From an uncultured Micrococcales bacterium (lineage in GTDB: Bacteria; Actinomycetota; Actinomycetes; Actinomycetales; Microbacteriaceae), in the NCBI GenBank assembly GCA_903853515.1, contig CAINTU010000204.1, positions 1 through 21,148 of the forward strand: a DNA stretch of 21,148 bases, read 5' to 3'. Below, piece by piece: positions 1 through 7,397 of the stretch. The position numbers and the translations under genes were made by a program. Under the pieces are notes generated by a model. That model was not told the origin of the DNA. It searched no databases and worked only from the letters and a program-made list of their open reading frames with translations. How positions within the stretch are numbered: position 1 is the first letter of the stretch; each line of letters starts with the position of its first letter.

Positions 1-372
1 ATCGGTTCGCCGGCAATGAACCTTTTGCAGTTGCCAATCGTTGAAGGCGGCATCAAGTGGGGCAACACTGTTATCAAGGTTGCAGCGACCACGCTAAAGA
101 AGACCAAAGCTAAGACCGTTACCGTTGGTGTTCGCCCAGAGAACCTAGTTGTTACACCTAAGTCAGGCATCGAAGTTGCAGTTGACCTAGTTGAAGAACT
201 TGGTGCCGACGGCTTCATCTATGGCGCATCAAAGATCGGCAGCGAGAGCGTCGATGTTGTTGCACGTGTCGAGTCAAACAGCGCACCTAAATCAGGCAGC
301 AAGATTTTCTTGAAGCCTTCTGGTGGCATCTTGCACTTGTTCGACGTTGAGTCGGGCGAGCGCCTTAACTAA
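1..372 (+). CDS. ABC transporter ATP-binding subunit (UgpC/MsmX type), C-terminal part
   Basis: This is the 3' end of a gene that begins before the window. The frame is open from base 1 and reads IGSPAMNLL, the junction between the nucleotide-binding domain and the C-terminal regulatory domain in MalK/UgpC/MsmX ATPases. The remaining ~120 residues fit the OB-fold (TOBE) region: VTVGVRPENL, then VDLVEELGADGFIYG, ending HLFDVESGERL. Family knowledge: these ATPases energise sugar or glycerol-phosphate importers and can serve several permeases. The Walker and signature motifs lie outside the window, so the substrate cannot be inferred. The ATG at 16 is internal, not a start. The next gene begins 22 bp downstream on the same strand. 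Confidence 0.86.
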   Translation: MGSPAMNLLQLPIVEGGIKWGNTVIKVAATTLKKTKAKTVTVGVRPENLVVTPKSGIEVAVDLVEELGADGFIYGASKIGSESVDVVARVESNSAPKSGSKIFLKPSGGILHLFDVESGERLN

Positions 373-394
373 CTAAATCGGGGCTGCGCAAAAC

Positions 395-1705
395 ATGAGC
401 TCAGCTCTTCAGATTACGGCTGCCACGGTAGAGCCAGCATTGCTGGATCTACCGTGGCAGTTGCCGTTAGAGGCCTGGCCGGCCGAAAACATCGTGGCGC
501 TGCCAAAAGGTCTCAGCCGCCACACAGTTCGCTTTTCACATCTTGCCGACCATGTGATCGCGATTAAAGAAACGCTGCCCGAGCTGGCACGCGGCGAATA
601 CGAGATGCTTAAGACTTTGGTCAAACTGCAGGTGCCCTGCGTTGAGCCATTTGCGGTGATCACAGGTCGATCCGATGCCGATGGTCAAGAGCTGCCTGCG
701 GTTTTGGTGACCAGACACCTAAAGTTTTCGCTGCCCTATCGGGCGATGTGGTCGCAAGGGTTGCGCCCAGACACTGCTAAGCGCCTGGTCGATGCGCTCG
801 CTGGCCTCTTGGTGCGTTTGCACATCGTGGGTTTCTATTGGGGCGACGTCTCGCTATCGAACACCTTGTTTAGACGAGATGCCGGTGCGTTCGCTGCCTA
901 TCTGGTTGACGCCGAGACAGGCCAGTTATATGAAGGCGGGCTTTCGAATGGCCAGCGCGAGAATGACCTTGAAGTTGCCCGAGTAAATATCGCCGGTGAG
1001 CTCATGGATCTGATCGCCTCTGGCAACGCAGCCCCAGGTGTTGACGCGGTAGGTATCTCAGAGCGCATCATGGCGAAATACCGCGAATTGTGGTCAGAGC
1101 TAACCAGCGCAGAAACTTTCTCGATGAACGAGCGATACAAAATCAATCGTCGAGTCGAAAAACTAAATGCGCTTGGCTTCGATATTGAAGAACTCAGCAT
1201 CGTTGCAGACGCGAATGGCAACAAGGTTCGCATTCAACCCAAGGTCGTTGACGCAGGGCACCACATGCGCCGGTTAATGCGACTGACCGGTCTTGATGTT
1301 GAAGAGAATCAGGCCAGACGACTGTTGAATGACCTAGACGGTTATCGATTGCAATCGGCAAGGCTAAACGCTGACGAAGAGGTGCTCGCGCACGAATGGC
1401 TGAGCAACGTATTCGAACCAGTGGTTCAGGCAATCCCCCGCGAATATGCAGGCAAGCTAGAGCCCGCCGAAATCTTTCACCAGCTGCTTGAACACCGTTG
1501 GTATATCAGCGAAGAGCAAGATCGCGAAGTTCCGCTCGAAGAAGCCGTGCAGTCTTATGTCAAAAACGTGTTGGCTAACCGACGTGACGAAGCGGCCGTG
1601 ATTGCGCCGCACACCGAAAACATCACACTGCAAGCAGGTATTCCATCAGGCACCATCGTTGTCGATGAAGACGACGAAGAGGCTGACTGGCGCGACCTGG
1701 TCTAA
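395..1705 (+). CDS. DUF4032 family protein with a kinase-like (WaaP/Kdo-kinase type) fold
   Basis: A 436-residue protein matching actinobacterial DUF4032 proteins. The N-terminal half looks like an atypical small-molecule or lipopolysaccharide kinase: a possible ATP lysine in AIKE (K58), a catalytic-loop-like stretch RLHIVGFYWGDVSLSNTLF (141-159) with D151 and N156, and VDAETG (171-176) where protein kinases have the metal-binding DFG. The C-terminal half is acidic and mostly helical, ending DEDDEEADW. There are no membrane segments or signal peptide. The substrate is unknown, and activity is inferred from motifs only. The ATG at 395 is the first start after the ABC gene and has no clear Shine-Dalgarno sequence. 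The gene converges on rlmB with 19 bp between stops. Confidence 0.78.
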   Translation: MSSALQITAATVEPALLDLPWQLPLEAWPAENIVALPKGLSRHTVRFSHLADHVIAIKETLPELARGEYEMLKTLVKLQVPCVEPFAVITGRSDADGQELPAVLVTRHLKFSLPYRAMWSQGLRPDTAKRLVDALAGLLVRLHIVGFYWGDVSLSNTLFRRDAGAFAAYLVDAETGQLYEGGLSNGQRENDLEVARVNIAGELMDLIASGNAAPGVDAVGISERIMAKYRELWSELTSAETFSMNERYKINRRVEKLNALGFDIEELSIVADANGNKVRIQPKVVDAGHHMRRLMRLTGLDVEENQARRLLNDLDGYRLQSARLNADEEVLAHEWLSNVFEPVVQAIPREYAGKLEPAEIFHQLLEHRWYISEEQDREVPLEEAVQSYVKNVLANRRDEAAVIAPHTENITLQAGIPSGTIVVDEDDEEADWRDLV

Positions 1706-1723
1706 TCAGGCCGCTCAGCCGCA
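1706..1723. repeat. Short tandem duplication at the DUF4032/rlmB convergent junction
   Basis: The 19 bases between the two stops read as two 9-base units, TCAGGCCGC and TCAGCCGCA, identical apart from a one-base shift. No hairpin followed by a T run is present. This is the weakest of four convergent junctions in the window that consist of tandem repeats. Confidence 0.4.
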
Positions 1724-1724
1724 A

Positions 1725-2834
1725 TTATTTCTTGGCAGATTTTGCGTTGCGAGCAACAGAAACTTGATATAGCGCGACGCTTGCTGCGATGCCTGCGTTT
1801 AGCGATTCGGTGAGAGCGTTGATCGGAATCGACAACACGGCATCACAGTTCTCTTGAACCAAACGCGAAAGACCTTTGCCTTCGCTGCCGATAACAAGAA
1901 GCAGCGGTTCGTCGCCAAGCTTGAAAGTCGGCAGTGACATGTCACCGTCACCGTCTAGGCCAACAACAAATAATCCACGTTTCTGAAATTCTTTGATGGT
2001 TGCGTTGAGGTTCGCTGCAAGTGCCACTGGGATTCTGGCGGCAGCGCCAGCCGAGGTTTTCCATGCGCTTGCGGTCACACCGACTGAACGTCGTTGCGGC
2101 ACGATGACGCCCTGCCCGCCGAATGCGGCAACCGAACGTATTATCGCGCCGAGGTTTCTTGGGTCGGTAATGCCATCGAGTGCAACCAACAGCGGCTTTT
2201 GACCGCGAGCAATGATTTTGTCGAGCAGCTCTTGCGGGTGCTGATATTTGTATGGCGGCACTTGCAATGCGATGCCCTGGTGAACTGCGTCGTTGCCTGT
2301 CATGCGGTCGATCTCGGCCCTGGTGATCTCGTTGACCGGAATGCCGCGAGTGTTAGCTAAGTTGATTGCCTCTTTGACGCGGTCGTCAAATTCGATTCGT
2401 GCAGCAATGAACAGCGCTGCCGCCGGAACCTTCGAGCGAAGTGCTTCGACAACAGAGTTGCGGCCAGACAAAACTTCGCTGGCATCGGCGGCTTTTTGAA
2501 CGCGCTGGCCCGAACGAGCGGCCGCACCTGCGTTGCCCGCGGTTCTAGCCCCAGGGGCTAAGAACTCACCTTTTTTGCTGGCGGCACTTGAGCCTGCAGT
2601 CGTGCGAGTGGTTCCTGCAGTCGTGCGAGTGGTGCCCGATTTGATGCCGGCCGGGCGCTCTGCCTTGCGACGATCTTTGGCTGCTGCAGCGCGAGCCTTT
2701 GGGTGGCCCTTGCGATCTTCGCCCCTAGGGGTTGGGCCTTTGCCCTCAAGCGACCTGCGGTTCTTGCCACCGGTGCCGGCCTTTGCGCCTTTGCCCGCTT
2801 TAGCCGCGCCTGGGCGTCCTGGTTTGCCAGCCAT
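1725..2834 (-). CDS. rlmB: 23S rRNA 2'-O-methyltransferase RlmB (TrmH/SPOUT family)
   Basis: A 369-residue protein. Residues ~1-120 are a low-complexity basic tail rich in Lys, Arg, Gly and Ala, as is common in actinobacterial RlmB. A substrate-recognition domain follows, starting LSGRNSVVEAL, and then the SPOUT catalytic domain with its three motifs: DPRNLGAIIRSV, LLLVIGSEGKGLSRL and SLNAGIAASVALYQ. Family knowledge: RlmB methylates G2251 (E. coli numbering) in the 23S peptidyl-transferase loop using SAM. The start ATG overlaps the cysS stop by one base (TAATG), so the two genes are probably translationally coupled. It is the last gene of the carD operon. The tail contains a 7-residue tandem duplication (see the repeat entry). 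Confidence 0.93.
   Translation of the reverse strand: MAGKPGRPGAAKAGKGAKAGTGGKNRRSLEGKGPTPRGEDRKGHPKARAAAAKDRRKAERPAGIKSGTTRTTAGTTRTTAGSSAASKKGEFLAPGARTAGNAGAAARSGQRVQKAADASEVLSGRNSVVEALRSKVPAAALFIAARIEFDDRVKEAINLANTRGIPVNEITRAEIDRMTGNDAVHQGIALQVPPYKYQHPQELLDKIIARGQKPLLVALDGITDPRNLGAIIRSVAAFGGQGVIVPQRRSVGVTASAWKTSAGAAARIPVALAANLNATIKEFQKRGLFVVGLDGDGDMSLPTFKLGDEPLLLVIGSEGKGLSRLVQENCDAVLSIPINALTESLNAGIAASVALYQVSVARNAKSAKK
2593..2634. repeat. 21-bp in-frame tandem repeat inside the rlmB N-terminal tail
   Basis: The 20-base block beginning cctgcagtcg occurs at 2593-2612 and again at 2614-2633. The period is 21 bases, so the frame is kept. In the protein it gives two TTAGTTR-type heptads. It lies in the disordered basic tail, where length changes should be tolerated. 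Confidence 0.9.
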
Positions 2835-4285
2835 TAGTTACTCCACATCCATGTTGTTTTATCTGCTTGATCTTCAAGCACAACGCCCAACTCACTCAAT
2901 TCAACACGAATAGAGTCAGCTAAAGCGAAATCTTTGTCGGCCCGCGCCTGTCGGCGGGCTAGCACCAGCGCGTCAATCTTGGCGACCGTAGCCTCGTCGG
3001 CACGATCTGCCCCTGCGCTTGCGGCGTCACCGAGTGCACCCTCGAAGCCGAGCACCCGAGCCATCGCGGTGACCTGTGCGGCAGCGCTTGCGGCTGCGGC
3101 AGTGTCAGCGGCATCTAGCGACGAGTTGCCGGCGCGAACAGCATCGTGCAGTGCCGCCAGTGCGGCAGGCACGTTAAAGTCGGCATCCATGGCATCAATA
3201 AATGCACTTGGATAAGTTGGCTCGGCCGCATCTCTATCGCCAGAAACGCCACCTGAGGTTTGGCCATTTGCGGTTTGAACATCACTCGCGCGGCGCACAA
3301 AGTTTTTGATGCGATTGAGCGCGCTCTCAGCTTCGGCAAGGGCGGTGGTTGAATAGTCGAGGGTTGAGCGATAGTGCGCAGAGCCAAGCCAATATCGAAC
3401 CGCGCTCGCGCTGGCAGAGGCAAGCAACGATTCAGCGCTGATGCCGTTGCCAAGGCTCTTAGACATTTTTTGGCCGGCGATGGTAACGAGCCCGTTGTGC
3501 ATCCAAAAGTTTGCAAAGTCAAAACCGGCAGCGCGAGATTGGGCTAACTCGTTTTCGTGGTGCGGAAACCTTAGGTCTAGACCGCCGCCATGAATGTCGA
3601 AGCTTTCGCCGAGCAGGGCGTGAGTCATGGCCGAGCATTCGATGTGCCAGCCTGGGCGACCTGCACCCCAAGGTGATTGCCAGCTCGCAGTGTCTGGCTC
3701 ATCTGATTTATGGGCCTTCCACAAGGCAAAGTCAGTCGGCGATTTGCGGCCGTGGCTGCCGTCTTGCTCGCCCTCAAGATTTTCAATTTTTTGATTGGTT
3801 AGTTCGCCATAGCTAGGCCAACTGGCGGTATCAAAAAATACGTTTGCCGAGCCGTCGGTTGCGGCATATGCGTGGCCACGCTGAATCAAAAGTTCAATCA
3901 GCGTGATCATCTGCGCAATGAATTCTGTGGCCTTTGGTGTTTGAATTTCTGGCGCGGTTGTTGCAATGCCAAGCGCCGAATACGCGTTCTCGAATTCTTG
4001 GTTGACTGATTCGGCAAGTTCAAGCCAATCTCGGCTCTGATCTTTTGCGTTCGCCAGAATCTTGTCGTCGATGTCGGTCACGTTGCGCACAAACTTGACA
4101 GACAGCGAATGGCCGAAAGTCAACCAGTTTTTGATGATGTCGAACGCAACAGCACTTCGCAAATGACCTACGTGAGGTGCTGATTGCACTGTCGGGCCAC
4201 AGACATAAATGGCCACTCTGCCTGCTTCAAGTGGCGCGAAAGCTCGCAAGGCTTGGGCCTTTGAATCAAAGATTTGCAGAGCCAT
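2834..4285 (-). CDS. cysS: Cysteinyl-tRNA synthetase
   Basis: A 483-residue class I aminoacyl-tRNA synthetase of full length. The catalytic core shows YVCGPTVQ (zinc-ligand cysteine), the HIGH-type motif APHVGHLRSA, WHIECSAM and HHENE (further zinc ligands), and KMSKSLGNG for ATP. A helical C-terminal domain follows, containing an Ala-rich stretch. It charges tRNA-Cys in the cytoplasm. The mycothiol ligase MshC is a homologue with the same motifs but is shorter and lacks the anticodon-binding domain. The length and the ispF-cysS-rlmB order favour CysS. It begins 2 bp after the ispDF stop and overlaps rlmB by one base, so it sits mid-operon. Confidence 0.95.
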   Translation of the reverse strand: MALQIFDSKAQALRAFAPLEAGRVAIYVCGPTVQSAPHVGHLRSAVAFDIIKNWLTFGHSLSVKFVRNVTDIDDKILANAKDQSRDWLELAESVNQEFENAYSALGIATTAPEIQTPKATEFIAQMITLIELLIQRGHAYAATDGSANVFFDTASWPSYGELTNQKIENLEGEQDGSHGRKSPTDFALWKAHKSDEPDTASWQSPWGAGRPGWHIECSAMTHALLGESFDIHGGGLDLRFPHHENELAQSRAAGFDFANFWMHNGLVTIAGQKMSKSLGNGISAESLLASASASAVRYWLGSAHYRSTLDYSTTALAEAESALNRIKNFVRRASDVQTANGQTSGGVSGDRDAAEPTYPSAFIDAMDADFNVPAALAALHDAVRAGNSSLDAADTAAAASAAAQVTAMARVLGFEGALGDAASAGADRADEATVAKIDALVLARRQARADKDFALADSIRVELSELGVVLEDQADKTTWMWSN

Positions 4286-4287
4286 GG

Positions 4288-5520
4288 TCAGAGCCTATCG
4301 GTGCGCATTTGAATCAAAGCTGTTGCCACCGCAGCAAGGCCTTCGCTTGCACCCAAGAATCCGAGCCCATCAGTTGTGGTGGCTCCCACGCTGACTGGCG
4401 CGCCAACCAACGCTGTCAAGGCCGCCTCGACCTCAACGCGGCGGGGCGAAAGCTTAGGGCGATTGCCAATCAACTGAACAGAAACATTGACCACGCTAAA
4501 ACCCTTTGCCCCAAGCATCGCCAAAGTTGATTCGATAAACACAGTGCCGTTAGCACCAGCGTATTCCGGCCGGTCAACACCAAAGTTAGAGCCGATGTCG
4601 CCTAGGCCGGCCGCCGCCAATAAGGCGTCGACAATGGCATGCGAAACGGCATCGCCATCGCTGTGGCCTTCAAGCCCTATCTCGCCCGGCCAAAGCAAAG
4701 TGCCCAAATAAAGTGGTTTGGTCTGATCAGAGCTGAAGCGATGAGCGTCTGTGCCAATGCCGGTGCGCTGGTCATACTGACCTGCCGGTGCAGAACCCGA
4801 GCTCTGCATAAGTTCTGCATAGGCGAGATCTGCCGGCGTTGTGATCTTGAATGCAACTGCATCGCCTTCAACCGTGTGCACAGTGTGACCAAGCGACTGC
4901 ATAAGCGCAGCGTCGTCGGTGAAATCGCCGGTCGAACTTTTATGTGCGGCAATCAGTTCTGCGGCAACGAATCCTTGGGGGGTTTGCGCCGCTCTCAATT
5001 CGCTGCGGTCGACTGCTGCAATCAGAACATTGCCATCAACTTTTTTAATGCTGTCGACAATTGGCAACACAGGCACAACGCTCAATCCAGTCTTTCGCAC
5101 CGAGTTAGCGACCCGATCAAAAAGTTCAGCGCCAGCAAACGCTCGCGCGGCATCGTGTACGAGCACAACTTTTATGTCGCCGCGCACCTGAGTGAGCGCG
5201 TTCGTTATCGAACCTTGGCGCGAATTGCCGCCAGGGGTAAAAGCTAAAGCAATCTCGTGTGCACCAAGCGAAGTAACCTTGGCTCGCACAATCTTTTCGA
5301 ATTGAGGCACGTGGTTTTCGTGAGAGGCAACAACAATCTGGGCTAAACCTGCGACAGCCACAATGTTCTCGAGCGCATGCTCAAGCAAAGACTGCTCGCC
5401 AACTCTGACAAGTGATTTAGGCATTCCGGCGCCAAGTCTGGTGCCATCGCCGGCAGCCACCAATACAACAGCCAAGTCGTTCAAAGCTAGGCCGCCTTTT
5501 CTGTTCATGGTGTTTGGCAC
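4288..5520 (-). CDS. ispDF: Bifunctional IspD-IspF (MEP cytidylyltransferase / MEcPP synthase)
   Basis: A 410-residue fusion of two enzymes of the MEP isoprenoid pathway. IspD (about residues 14-240) has the nucleotide loop VAAGDGTRLGAGMPKSL, VHDAARAF and DRSELRAAQTPQGF. It joins CTP to methylerythritol 4-phosphate. A short linker follows. IspF (from about 252) has GIGTDAHRF with zinc ligands D258 and H260, and GHSDGD with H286. It cyclises the later intermediate to MEcPP with release of CMP. The intervening IspE step is absent from this window. In M. tuberculosis these are two adjacent genes, while fusions occur in other bacteria. The start is 40 bp after carD. A second ATG four codons in is possible; neither has a strong ribosome-binding site. 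Confidence 0.95.
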   Translation of the reverse strand: MPNTMNRKGGLALNDLAVVLVAAGDGTRLGAGMPKSLVRVGEQSLLEHALENIVAVAGLAQIVVASHENHVPQFEKIVRAKVTSLGAHEIALAFTPGGNSRQGSITNALTQVRGDIKVVLVHDAARAFAGAELFDRVANSVRKTGLSVVPVLPIVDSIKKVDGNVLIAAVDRSELRAAQTPQGFVAAELIAAHKSSTGDFTDDAALMQSLGHTVHTVEGDAVAFKITTPADLAYAELMQSSGSAPAGQYDQRTGIGTDAHRFSSDQTKPLYLGTLLWPGEIGLEGHSDGDAVSHAIVDALLAAAGLGDIGSNFGVDRPEYAGANGTVFIESTLAMLGAKGFSVVNVSVQLIGNRPKLSPRRVEVEAALTALVGAPVSVGATTTDGLGFLGASEGLAAVATALIQMRTDRL

Positions 5521-5560
5521 AATGCCAAGCGCTAACCCGTTTTTGTTTGAGTGTGGCGCC

Positions 5561-6055
5561 CTATAGCGAGGCCGAAGCCAAAACCTTGTCTAGGTGTGCG
5601 CCGGCTTTTTCGTCATCAAATTTAAGTGCGAGAGCAAGCTCAGAAATCAAGATCTGCTTGGCCTTGGTAAGCATGCGCTTCTCACCAGCCGAGAGACCGC
5701 GGTCTTGGTCGCGGCGCCAAAGGTCACGCACAACCTCTGAAACCTTCATAACTTCGCCAGATGCCAGCTTCTCAAGGTTGGCCTTATAGCGGCGGCTCCA
5801 GTTGGTTGGCTCTTCGGTGAAGGCCATAGTCAATACGCCTTCAACTGCCTTAACACCCTTTTTGTCGATAACGTCTCGAACACCAACGTCAGACTGCGCG
5901 GTTTCGGCAGGCACCCAGATAGTCAAGTCGCCCTGAGCGACCTTGAGTTTTACATAAAGTTTGGTCTCGCCGCGCAGGGTCTTGTTCTTGACCTCAAGAA
6001 TCTTGGCCGCGCCGTGGTGCGGATAAACAACCGTCTCGCCGACTTCAAATTTCAT
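5561..6055 (-). CDS. carD: CarD-family RNA polymerase-binding regulator
   Basis: A 164-residue protein starting MKFEVGETVVYPHHGAAKI, almost the standard CarD N-terminus. The reading frame extends 29 codons further upstream, but family length (M. tuberculosis CarD is ~162 residues) and a GAGAG ribosome-binding site about 9 bp upstream pick the ATG at 6055. Residues 1-60 form the Tudor-like RNA polymerase-interacting domain, and the helical C-terminal part carries the DNA-binding surface. Family knowledge: CarD stabilises open complexes at rRNA and many other promoters and is essential in mycobacteria. It heads the carD-ispDF-cysS-rlmB operon and is divergent from the lpqE-like gene. Confidence 0.95.
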   Translation of the reverse strand: MKFEVGETVVYPHHGAAKILEVKNKTLRGETKLYVKLKVAQGDLTIWVPAETAQSDVGVRDVIDKKGVKAVEGVLTMAFTEEPTNWSRRYKANLEKLASGEVMKVSEVVRDLWRRDQDRGLSAGEKRMLTKAKQILISELALALKFDDEKAGAHLDKVLASASL

Positions 6056-6081
6056 GCAACAGCTCTCTCTAGCAAACCCTA

Positions 6082-6118
6082 AGTTTACCACGAACCCCCT
6101 ATTTTGAGCAGGTAAACT
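6082..6118. promoter_or_regulatory. Mirror-image divergent promoter of carD and the lpqE-like gene
   Basis: The element agtttacc (6082-6089) is the exact reverse complement of ggtaaact (6111-6118), with 21 bases between them. Each arm provides GG-TAAACT on one strand, matching the actinobacterial -10 pattern TAnnnT. The minus copy (6087-6082) would start carD RNA near 6075, and the plus copy (6113-6118) would start lipoprotein RNA near 6125. No good -35 is visible for either. Confidence 0.55.
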
Positions 6119-6163
6119 ATAAAGGCTGGCCATCAGAGCCAAGACGAAATAAATGGAGGAAAA

Positions 6164-6667
6164 TTGCTCGCCAAACGCGCTCTTACCGCTCTCGTTCTTA
6201 GCTCTGCACTGTTGCTTGGCAGCACCGGTTGCACCTTCATGGGCTCGGTCGAATCGCTAAAGCCATATCAAGCCACCGACGGTGCGCAACTTGATCTCGG
6301 CAACATCAAACTTCGCGACATCATTTATTTTTCTAACGGCAAAAAGGCCGAACTTTTCGGTTCGATCGTGAACTCTGGTCTCGACACTGAATCGGTTTCG
6401 ATTCAATACATCGATGCAAATGGCAACTATTCGTTGCCGCTAGTCGAAACAGTTAGCGCCGGTCAAAAAATCGACCTAGGATTCAACGGCGGCAAGGCTT
6501 TGTCATTCGGAATCTACCCGCCAGCCGGCACAATGCTTACTTTTTATGTTGCCGCTTCGAGCCCGAATGGCCAGATCACCAACCAGCTAAACGTGCCGGT
6601 AAGCCCGTCATTGCCGCTCTATAGTTCGATTCTTGACTCGCTAAACGCCCCCGCAACTAAAAACTAG
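6164..6667 (+). CDS. LpqE-like secreted lipoprotein
   Basis: A 167-residue lipoprotein. The signal peptide MLAKRALTALVLSSALLL is followed by GSTGC, a lipobox with the lipidated Cys at residue 23. The mature part is a beta-rich single domain containing LGNIKLRDI, which resembles LpqE of mycobacteria (LLRDI). The start is TTG, chosen because it gives a complete signal peptide and GGAGGA lies at 6155-6160. The spacing of 3-4 bases is short, and no other in-frame start fits. The gene is divergent from carD, the same arrangement as Rv3583c/Rv3584. Function is unknown, though LpqE is a conserved actinobacterial envelope lipoprotein that some work treats as a copper-chaperone-like fold. No His/Met-rich metal motif is evident here. 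Confidence 0.75.
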   Translation: MLAKRALTALVLSSALLLGSTGCTFMGSVESLKPYQATDGAQLDLGNIKLRDIIYFSNGKKAELFGSIVNSGLDTESVSIQYIDANGNYSLPLVETVSAGQKIDLGFNGGKALSFGIYPPAGTMLTFYVAASSPNGQITNQLNVPVSPSLPLYSSILDSLNAPATKN

Positions 6668-6719
6668 GCGACTAAAAACCGCTCGACTAAAGCTGAGCGA
6701 CCAAAGCTGAGTGACTAAA
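6656..6719. repeat. Five-unit ~15-bp tandem repeat bridging the lpqE-like and regX3 stops
   Basis: The core actaaa (one copy accaaa) recurs at 6656, 6671, 6686, 6700 and 6714, with spacings of 15, 15, 14 and 14. Units 3 and 4 share a 14-base unit, cgactaaagctgag versus cgaccaaagctgag. The first copy lies in the last codons of the lipoprotein gene and the last covers the regX3 stop codon, so the repeat fills the whole junction. No strong hairpin or T run is visible. Confidence 0.85.
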
Positions 6720-7395
6720 CCTCGTATTTATAACCCAAACCGCGCACAGTCATAAGATGCTCTGGCCGGGCTGGGTCGTCTTCAATCTTTGAACGCAGGC
6801 GCTTCACGTGCACATCTAGTGTCTTGGTGTCGCCGTAATAGTTTGAACCCCAAACGCGGTCAATGATCTGGCCTCTAGTCAATACTCGGTTCACGTTTTC
6901 TAAAAACAGTTCAAGCAGTTCAAACTCTTTGAGTGGCATAGCCACAACTTGACCGTGCACATAGACAATGTGCCTTTCGACATCCATGCGAATTGAACCG
7001 GCTTCTAGAATGCCGTCGCTGACCACTGCCTGTTCGCCACCTCGGCGAAGCACCGCCTTCATTCGTGCAAGCAGCTCGCGCGAAGAATAGGGCTTAGTCA
7101 CATAGTCATCTGCGCCGATTTCGAGGCCAACAACTTTGTCGATCTCGTCATCTTTGGCTGTCAACATGATGATTGGCACCTGCGAGGTTTGACGAATCAC
7201 CCGGCAGACCTCATTGCCATCTGCGCCCGGCAACATAAGGTCTAGCAAAATAATGTCAAAAGTTTCTTGCTTGAATTTCTCGATTGCTACGAGGCCGTCT
7301 TCGGCCTCGACAATGTCATAGCCTTCTTTGCCGAGCAAAAAAACCAGCGGGTCGCGAAGGCCAGCTTCGTCTTCGACCACCAAAACTTTAGTCAT
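6715..7395 (-). CDS. regX3: OmpR-family response regulator RegX3/PhoP (phosphate starvation)
   Basis: A 226-residue regulator. The receiver domain (1-~120) keeps the full phosphorylation pocket: acidic D9/E10, phospho-acceptor D52 (LLDLMLPG), T79 and K101 (YVTKPY). The phrase EIDKVVGLEIGADDYVTKPY is near-identical to mycobacterial RegX3. The C-terminal winged helix (~130-226) has LKEFELLELF, DRVWGSNYYGDTKTLDVH and VRGLGYKYEV. It is the partner of SenX3, encoded 2 bp upstream. Family knowledge: it activates pst, phoU-like and phosphatase genes when phosphate is low. It may bind the direct repeats at 8598-8633 upstream of phoU and senX3; that is an inference. It converges on the lipoprotein gene. 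Confidence 0.93.
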   Translation of the reverse strand: MTKVLVVEDEAGLRDPLVFLLGKEGYDIVEAEDGLVAIEKFKQETFDIILLDLMLPGADGNEVCRVIRQTSQVPIIMLTAKDDEIDKVVGLEIGADDYVTKPYSSRELLARMKAVLRRGGEQAVVSDGILEAGSIRMDVERHIVYVHGQVVAMPLKEFELLELFLENVNRVLTRGQIIDRVWGSNYYGDTKTLDVHVKRLRSKIEDDPARPEHLMTVRGLGYKYEV

Positions 7396-7397
7396 GG

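Noticed and set aside
2533..2913. 126-codon plus-strand frame over the rlmB tail
   Set aside because: It is antisense to a conserved gene, its composition mirrors the Lys/Gly-rich tail, and it contains no domain.
2834..4285. Mycothiol ligase MshC in place of CysS
   Set aside because: MshC shares the HIGH/KMSKS motifs but is shorter and lacks the C-terminal anticodon-binding domain. The operon context with ispF and rlmB also supports CysS.
6056..6142. 29-codon N-terminal extension of CarD
   Set aside because: The frame is open, but the extension has no family similarity, it would run through the predicted promoter, and MKFEVGETVVYPHHG is the standard CarD start.
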